This document shows positions 5,032-8,555 of a stretch of DNA of 8,555 nt, in pieces. Below the pieces are notes generated by a model that saw nothing but the letters and a program-made list of their open reading frames with translations, was not told where the DNA came from and did no database searches. The position numbers and the translations under genes are program-made. Numbering within the stretch: the first letter of the stretch is position 1; every line of letters starts with the position of its first letter. Origin of the DNA: Nitriliruptoraceae bacterium (GTDB lineage: Bacteria; Actinomycetota; Nitriliruptoria; Nitriliruptorales; Nitriliruptoraceae). The stretch spans positions 1-8,555 of the forward strand of contig SKTN01000348.1 in the NCBI GenBank assembly GCA_007117945.1, written 5' to 3'.

Positions 5032-5752
5032 CCTGATCCGTGTGGCGCTGACCGTCCGGGATCGGCAGGTCCCGCGCACCCTTGTGCTCGACCAGGTAGG
5101 CACCGACGATGCCGGCGAGGGTCGCGAACACCACCACCGAGTAGCTGCCGAGCACGACGTCGAGGAGCCGACCGACCCCGTCCAGGGTCGTGGGTTGGCC
5201 GGTGATGGTCGCCATCGCTGCCCGGTAGAGGGCCTCGGTGTAGGAGTCGACGTCGCTGAGCACGAAGAGGAGCTGGCTGGCAGCCAGGATCGTGATGCCG
5301 GTCACCGCGGCGAGCCACGCCACACGGCCCCGCAGGCGCCGCCCGGCTGTCCGGGTCGCACGCAGCGCCGAGGAGAGGATGCGGCTGGTCCGGAGCAGGC
5401 GAAGGATCCGCACGGCCCGCAGTGCGCGGAAGATCCGCAGGAACGGCAGCGCGAGGAAGATCAGCTGCCACCAGTTGCGACGGAGGAAGCGGCCGCGTGA
5501 GGGGGCCACGTAGAACCGCAGGGCGAACTCCGCGACGAACGCGGCCACGATCGTCCAGGACGCGATCTGGAGGACGGTGCCGAGGACCCCCTCCGGCTCG
5601 ACGATGGTCTCGGCGAGCACGAGCAGCAGGAACGCGATCCCGAGGGCGGACATCGGGGCGTCCAGGCGGTCGGCGATCTCGTCAGCGAGTCGTTCCCGCT
5701 CTGCGTCGGCACGCGAGCGGATCGGTGCATCCGGCCTGGCTACCTCGTGCAT
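5018..5752 (-). CDS. Voltage-sensor-type ion channel family protein with atypical pore
   Basis: A 244-aa integral membrane protein with the six-helix plan of the voltage-gated channel superfamily. S1 is about residues 36-51, S2 60-82 (with Glu75), S3 94-105, S4 106-124, S5 143-165, pore loop 172-190 and S6 197-222. S4 is textbook: arginines at 106, 109, 112, 115, 118, 121 and 124, exactly every third residue. The potassium filter TVGYG is missing; its place is taken by ATITGQPT (181-188), between YRAAM and the S6 helix. Other actinobacterial channel-like proteins may share such a TxTG pore, but ion selectivity cannot be deduced. The ATG at 5752 has GGGAG six bases upstream. The N-terminal 30 residues are charged and cytoplasmic. 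It probably conducts or senses in response to membrane potential. It converges on the CsbD-like gene. Confidence 0.85.
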   Translation of the reverse strand: MHEVARPDAPIRSRADAERERLADEIADRLDAPMSALGIAFLLLVLAETIVEPEGVLGTVLQIASWTIVAAFVAEFALRFYVAPSRGRFLRRNWWQLIFLALPFLRIFRALRAVRILRLLRTSRILSSALRATRTAGRRLRGRVAWLAAVTGITILAASQLLFVLSDVDSYTEALYRAAMATITGQPTTLDGVGRLLDVVLGSYSVVVFATLAGIVGAYLVEHKGARDLPIPDGQRHTDQVTGN

Positions 5753-5979
5753 CGATCACTCCCGTGAGCGCGTGCGTGGGCCCCGCCTCGGAGGACGGCG
5801 GCTGTGCCGCAGGCTCACGGCTGCGCGGCGCACCGCGGGGGCGGATCCAGCCCGGGCGAGAGGGGCCCCGACCGCCGATCCGCAGAGAGCTCGATCGCTC
5901 GGGGCGGTGCGTCGGTCCCCGTGGGGCGCTGGTCGCCCCTGCGGTCGACCAAGCGCACCGGGTGGTCGCCTCGGTCTAG
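5753..5979. other. GC-rich intergenic region between two minus-strand membrane protein genes
   Basis: These 227 bp should hold the promoter for the channel gene. No convincing promoter boxes are seen. Frames are open on both strands, but the products are Arg/Gly/Pro-rich and unlike any protein. Confidence 0.4.
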
Positions 5980-5987
5980 CTAGACCG
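5972..5987. repeat. Perfect 16-bp palindrome at the end of the small membrane protein gene
   Basis: CGGTCTAGCTAGACCG is its own reverse complement and includes the gene's TAG stop codon. It contains two CTAG tetramers, a word rare in many bacterial genomes. In RNA it would form a short stem around AGCU. There is no T-run. It may act as a transcript-end hairpin or a protein binding site. Confidence 0.6.
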
Positions 5988-6132
5988 CTGCGTTGCGCCC
6001 CCGGTAGCCCGTGAAGGCGCCCACGATGAGGAGCACGACGGCGATGATCAGCACCCACCGGAGCGCCTCGACGAAGAGGCCGACCCCGCCGGCGACCAGT
6101 GCCAGGATGAGGATGAGTACGGCGATTCCCAC
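5980..6132 (-). CDS. Small two-helix membrane protein (50 aa)
   Basis: A 50-aa hydrophobic protein. The first helix covers residues 2-19 (GIAVLILILALVAGGVGL), then a short FVEALR turn, the second helix (WVLIIAVVLLIVGAFTG) and a basic RGRNAAV tail. This pattern is shared by many small actinobacterial membrane proteins annotated only as hydrophobic or hypothetical. The start is a GTG at 6132, chosen because GAAGGA lies six bases upstream and because it begins at the hydrophobic core. The frame extends to 6252, but the extra 40 residues are Gly/Ser/Pro-rich and lack a ribosome site. It is predicted to be a hairpin in the inner membrane with both ends inside (inference from the basic tail). Its role is unknown. 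It lies on the same strand as the channel gene, 227 bp upstream. Confidence 0.7.
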   Translation of the reverse strand: MGIAVLILILALVAGGVGLFVEALRWVLIIAVVLLIVGAFTGYRGRNAAV

Positions 6133-6528
6133 TGCGTGTCCTTCGATCAGAACGGCCACCTGCTGCGACCGTGTTGCCTCCAGAGAACCACCGAGTGCTC
6201 CCGTCGAGGGGCGAGCAGGGCTGCCTGGTGACCGGGGTCCTGCTGCGTTCAACTGGACCGTGGGCCGAACTGGAGGAGGTGGTCGGTCAGGGGGGTGATT
6301 CCGCGCAGGCGGGCGATGGCACGGGGCCGTACGGTGCCAGCAGGCCCCGCCACGGGCTGTGGATCACGCGGGATGCCCGCATGCGAGGACGTCAGTGATC
6401 GCCAGACGACGCCACAGATCAGGGACCTCCGGAGCCGAGCTACGTCGCGATGTCGGCGCTCTGGCCACCGCCGCAGGCGCGCGTCGCGGAGCGGGTGGAC
6501 ACTCGCCCACACGCGTCGAGGGCAGCCC
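6133..6528. other. Divergent intergenic region, no confident gene
   Basis: These 396 bp lie between the minus-strand 50-aa gene and the plus-strand transporter. The transporter frame is open upstream to 6295, but this part lacks membrane helices and any ribosome site and is Arg/Ser-rich, so it is not included in the gene. A 7-bp inverted repeat (CGGGGCC 6322-6328, GGCCCCG 6343-6349, 14-base loop) is the only structure noticed. Promoters for both genes are expected here but could not be placed. Confidence 0.45.
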
Positions 6529-7698
6529 ATGAGCGGGTCGGACGGTCTGCGGCGGGCGGGTGGTGCTGCGTGGGCGCTGGTGGGGTTGGCGTTGGCGGCT
6601 GCGGTGGTGGGCGTGGTTGCTGCGCAGGTCAGCCTGGTCCTGGTCGCGGTCACCCTTGCGTTGTTCCCGGCGACGCTGTTGGAGCCGGTCGCGACGTGGA
6701 TGCGCGAGCGCGGTGTCCCCAACGCGGTGACGGCCCTGGTGACCCTGGTGGCGGGACTGGTGGTGATCGGTGCGGTGATCGGCGCGATGGTCCCCCTGGT
6801 GGTCGCCGAACTGCCATCGCTGATGGGCTCGGCAGGGGAGGGGCTGGGTGAGGTCCTCTCGTGGCTGCGCGACGGCCCCCTCGATCTCGATGTCGAGGGC
6901 TTCGAGGGGCTGGTGGGGATGGCTGCCGAGCGGTTCGGTGGTGCCGAGGCGGGGGGCCAGGTCGCGGGTGTGGCGATCAGCGCGGTCGAGGTGGTGACCG
7001 GCAGCCTGCTGCTGCTGGTCGTGTTGTTCTTCTACCTCAAGGACGGTGATCGGCTCCGCAAGGGCCTGATCGCCACGCTGCCGCGTGGGGCGCGGGAGCG
7101 GGCGTCCCGCCTGCTCGCTGGGGCGTGGCAGACGTTGGGCAGCTACTTCCGGGGGCAGCTGCTGGTCGCTCTGGTCGATGCGGTGGTCATCGGTGTCGGT
7201 CTGCTGCTGCTGGGGGTCCCGCTCGCGTTGCCGCTTGCGGTGCTCATCTTCTTCGGCGGCCTGTTCCCGATCGTCGGTGCGATCGTGACGGGCACCCTGG
7301 TGGTCCTCGTCGCCCTGGCCGACGCCGGGCTGACCTCAGGGCTCATCGCCCTGGGGCTGGTGGTGCTGGTGCAGCAGTTGGAGAGCAACGTGCTGCAGCC
7401 GCTGATCCTCGGCCGGGCGATCGCCCTCCACCCGCTGGTGATCGTGCTGTCGATCGTCGCAGGGTCGCTGGTGATGGGGATCCTGGGTGCCTTCCTGGCT
7501 GTACCCGTCGCCGCGATCATCGCGCGGACCATCGAGGACCTCCGCGAGGACGAGGAACCGGATCAGCAGCCGGGGCCGCACGCAGATCCCGATGGCACCG
7601 GCGAGCCTGCTGGCGGCGAGCGCGATGTGCGCAACGAAGATGTCCTCACCGTTGCGGCCACCGCCGCTGCCGCCCATCGCGAGCAACCCAACGGCTAG
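6529..7698 (+). CDS. AI-2E family (PerM/YdiK-like) transporter
   Basis: A 389-aa polytopic membrane protein of the AI-2E exporter/UPF0118 family. Helices lie near residues 13-32 and 34-51, then LLEPVATWMRERGVPNAV (50-67) and a helix at 68-92. An extracytoplasmic-type segment (about 93-150) follows, then helix 152-170 with the family motif FFYLKDGDRLRKGLIATLPR (167-186). SYFRGQLLVALVDAVVIGVG starts the conserved C-terminal core, with FPIVGAIV (246-253) and LESNVLQPLILGRAIALHPL (284-303) as strong signatures, and a last helix near 304-334. The acidic tail (335-389) is disordered. Members export autoinducer-2 in E. coli, act as Na+/H+ antiporters in some bacteria, or are uncharacterised; the substrate is unknown here. 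The start at 6529 has GAGG nine bases upstream (6518-6521 to ATG 6529 with spacer GGCAGCC). The in-frame stop is followed directly by another membrane reading frame. Confidence 0.9.
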   Translation: MSGSDGLRRAGGAAWALVGLALAAAVVGVVAAQVSLVLVAVTLALFPATLLEPVATWMRERGVPNAVTALVTLVAGLVVIGAVIGAMVPLVVAELPSLMGSAGEGLGEVLSWLRDGPLDLDVEGFEGLVGMAAERFGGAEAGGQVAGVAISAVEVVTGSLLLLVVLFFYLKDGDRLRKGLIATLPRGARERASRLLAGAWQTLGSYFRGQLLVALVDAVVIGVGLLLLGVPLALPLAVLIFFGGLFPIVGAIVTGTLVVLVALADAGLTSGLIALGLVVLVQQLESNVLQPLILGRAIALHPLVIVLSIVAGSLVMGILGAFLAVPVAAIIARTIEDLREDEEPDQQPGPHADPDGTGEPAGGERDVRNEDVLTVAATAAAAHREQPNG

Positions 7699-7791
7699 GC
7701 CCGAACCAGCCCCCGCGTCGCCCTGGTCGGGGTCGCATCGCTGACCTGGCTGTCCCTGCTCATCGGTGCGCTGTTCCCGGCGCTGGGCAAG

Positions 7792-8555
7792 ATGTTCGTC
7801 CCCTTCGGCGACGACGAGGAGGTGGCGCGCACCATCTGCGTGGTCCTGGTGGCCCTGGTCCCGCTGTTCGCTGGGGCCGTGGTCGCCACGATGCGCAACA
7901 ACCGTGGTGCCGGTGTTCGCCGTGTGCTGGGGTTCGTGGCCTCCGGCTACGTCTACGCCGCGGTCATCGGGCTGACCATGGCCCTGCTGGTGGTCCTGGT
8001 CCCCTTGCGCAAGGTGAGCCACCTCGTCACGGGTTTCGCCGTGCTGCGGGTGATGATCATGATCCCCGACGGCAGCTACGACGACGCGCTCGAGGAGCTG
8101 CGCACGGTGCTGGAGGACGCCGGGATCGACGCGGAGGTCGAGGACCCCCACGTGGTCCTGTTGAGCCTGTTCCGGTGGCTGGGGTGGATCCTGGGGCGCA
8201 TCTTCGACCGTGACGTCGCTGACCGCATGCAGGTCCTGCGCGGCTACGTCGACGGGGACTGGTTCGAGAACATCCTGCACGCCGCGGACCTGTCCATCAT
8301 CGGCAGCGACCAGGTCACCCACCAGATCCTGGCCGTGCTGATCGACGGCGTCGACGAGCGGGCGATGTATCTGACCTGGGACATGCCCTCACAGGCGCTG
8401 GAGGATCGGATCCGCGCCGCCCGCGACCGCCTCGAGCAGGATGATCGGCCCACCCGGCAGGAGTTCGAGGTGCTGGTGTCCGACCTCGTCGACCTCCAGC
8501 TCGAGCGCGAGACCTGGGACGCGGTCCGTCGCCTCATCTACCGGCTGGAGCGCGA
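7792..8555 (+). CDS. Hypothetical membrane protein, 3' end cut by the window; true start unclear
   Basis: The frame is open from 7699, just after the transporter's TAG, to the end of the window (285 codons) with strong third-position GC. The first ATG is at 7792 and there is no GTG or TTG before it, yet a good transmembrane helix (VALVGVASLTWLSLLIGALF) is encoded upstream of it, at 7717-7776. Two more helices follow (TICVVLVALVPLFAGAVVAT and GFVASGYVYAAVIGLTMALL). After them comes a large soluble part with MIPDGSYDDALEELRTVLEDAG, a WLGWILGRIF segment, and LTWDMPSQALEDRIRAARDRL near the window end. That layout (a few helices, then an IPDGxYD motif, then a TxxxQALEDRI segment) resembles a conserved uncharacterised actinobacterial protein I recall, without known function. 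Either the first helix is lost, a rare start is used, or a frameshift or nonsense change has occurred. Confidence 0.7.
   Translation, partial: MFVPFGDDEEVARTICVVLVALVPLFAGAVVATMRNNRGAGVRRVLGFVASGYVYAAVIGLTMALLVVLVPLRKVSHLVTGFAVLRVMIMIPDGSYDDALEELRTVLEDAGIDAEVEDPHVVLLSLFRWLGWILGRIFDRDVADRMQVLRGYVDGDWFENILHAADLSIIGSDQVTHQILAVLIDGVDERAMYLTWDMPSQALEDRIRAARDRLEQDDRPTRQEFEVLVSDLVDLQLERETWDAVRRLIYRLER

Noticed and set aside
4730..5500. Plus-strand open frame of 256 codons with a helical-looking segment near 4979-5035
   Set aside because: Its start is a shifted frame of the CsbD-like gene and the rest is antisense to the channel; the helical look of IQDLEAINDVLLVARDL is confined to about 20 codons.
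6249..6722. Minus-strand frame whose end suggested a transposase remnant
   Set aside because: No catalytic motif, no terminal inverted repeats and no target duplication were seen; it partly lies antisense to the transporter.
7125..8213. Plus-strand open frame of 362 codons
   Set aside because: Overlaps the transporter core in a different frame and gives Arg/Gly/Ala-rich sequence with no domain.
7336..8322. Minus-strand open frame of 328 codons
   Set aside because: Antisense to the transporter and the downstream membrane protein; the product is His/Gln/Asp-rich, typical of the reverse frame of hydrophobic GC-rich genes.

Overview
The window is high-GC DNA with strong G/C preference at third codon positions. 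Two GAF-ANTAR proteins, a CsbD-like protein, an anti-sigma-type ATPase fold and several small hydrophobic proteins together point to a high-GC Gram-positive bacterium (Actinomycetota). The genus cannot be read from the sequence. There are no rRNA or tRNA genes, CRISPR arrays or recognisable insertion sequences. The window reads as a chromosomal stress and sensing neighbourhood rather than a mobile element.

Layout. At 102-1621, on the minus strand, two successive GAF-ANTAR genes encode predicted sensor/RNA-binding antiterminators. They are separated by 62 bp that holds a perfect 16-bp palindrome. At 1984-2495, on the plus strand, a 137-aa helical protein of unknown function is followed 32 bp later by a 21-residue hydrophobic peptide gene with a near-ideal Shine-Dalgarno. 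At 2787-3536 a candidate promoter precedes a plus-strand protein with a C-terminal helix-turn-helix. It converges on a minus-strand, degenerate HATPase (anti-sigma-factor-like) gene at 3664-4113. Positions 4114-4710 are unresolved: several frames are open, and there is a strong hairpin and a well-positioned ribosome site just before a CsbD-like gene (4711-5031). That gene runs tail-to-tail, with a 14-bp overlap, into a minus-strand voltage-sensor ion channel (5018-5752) with an unusual pore. A 50-aa two-helix membrane protein follows at 5980-6132 on the minus strand and ends in a second perfect 16-bp palindrome. At 6529-8555, on the plus strand, an AI-2E/PerM-type transporter is followed, in the same reading frame and separated only by a TAG stop, by a partial conserved-type membrane protein that runs off the window.

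Working together. The common theme is sensing and envelope or osmotic stress: ligand-sensing antiterminators, an anti-sigma-like protein, CsbD, an ion channel, small membrane peptides and a PerM-like permease. This is an inference from family roles and proximity; apart from the two short plus-strand pairs and the ANTAR pair, the genes are not arranged as one operon. The observations I rate highest are the non-canonical pore of the channel, the in-frame TAG/missing start at 7696-7792, and the loss of nucleotide-binding motifs in the HATPase-like protein. I did not find convincing evidence of a wholly new multi-gene system.
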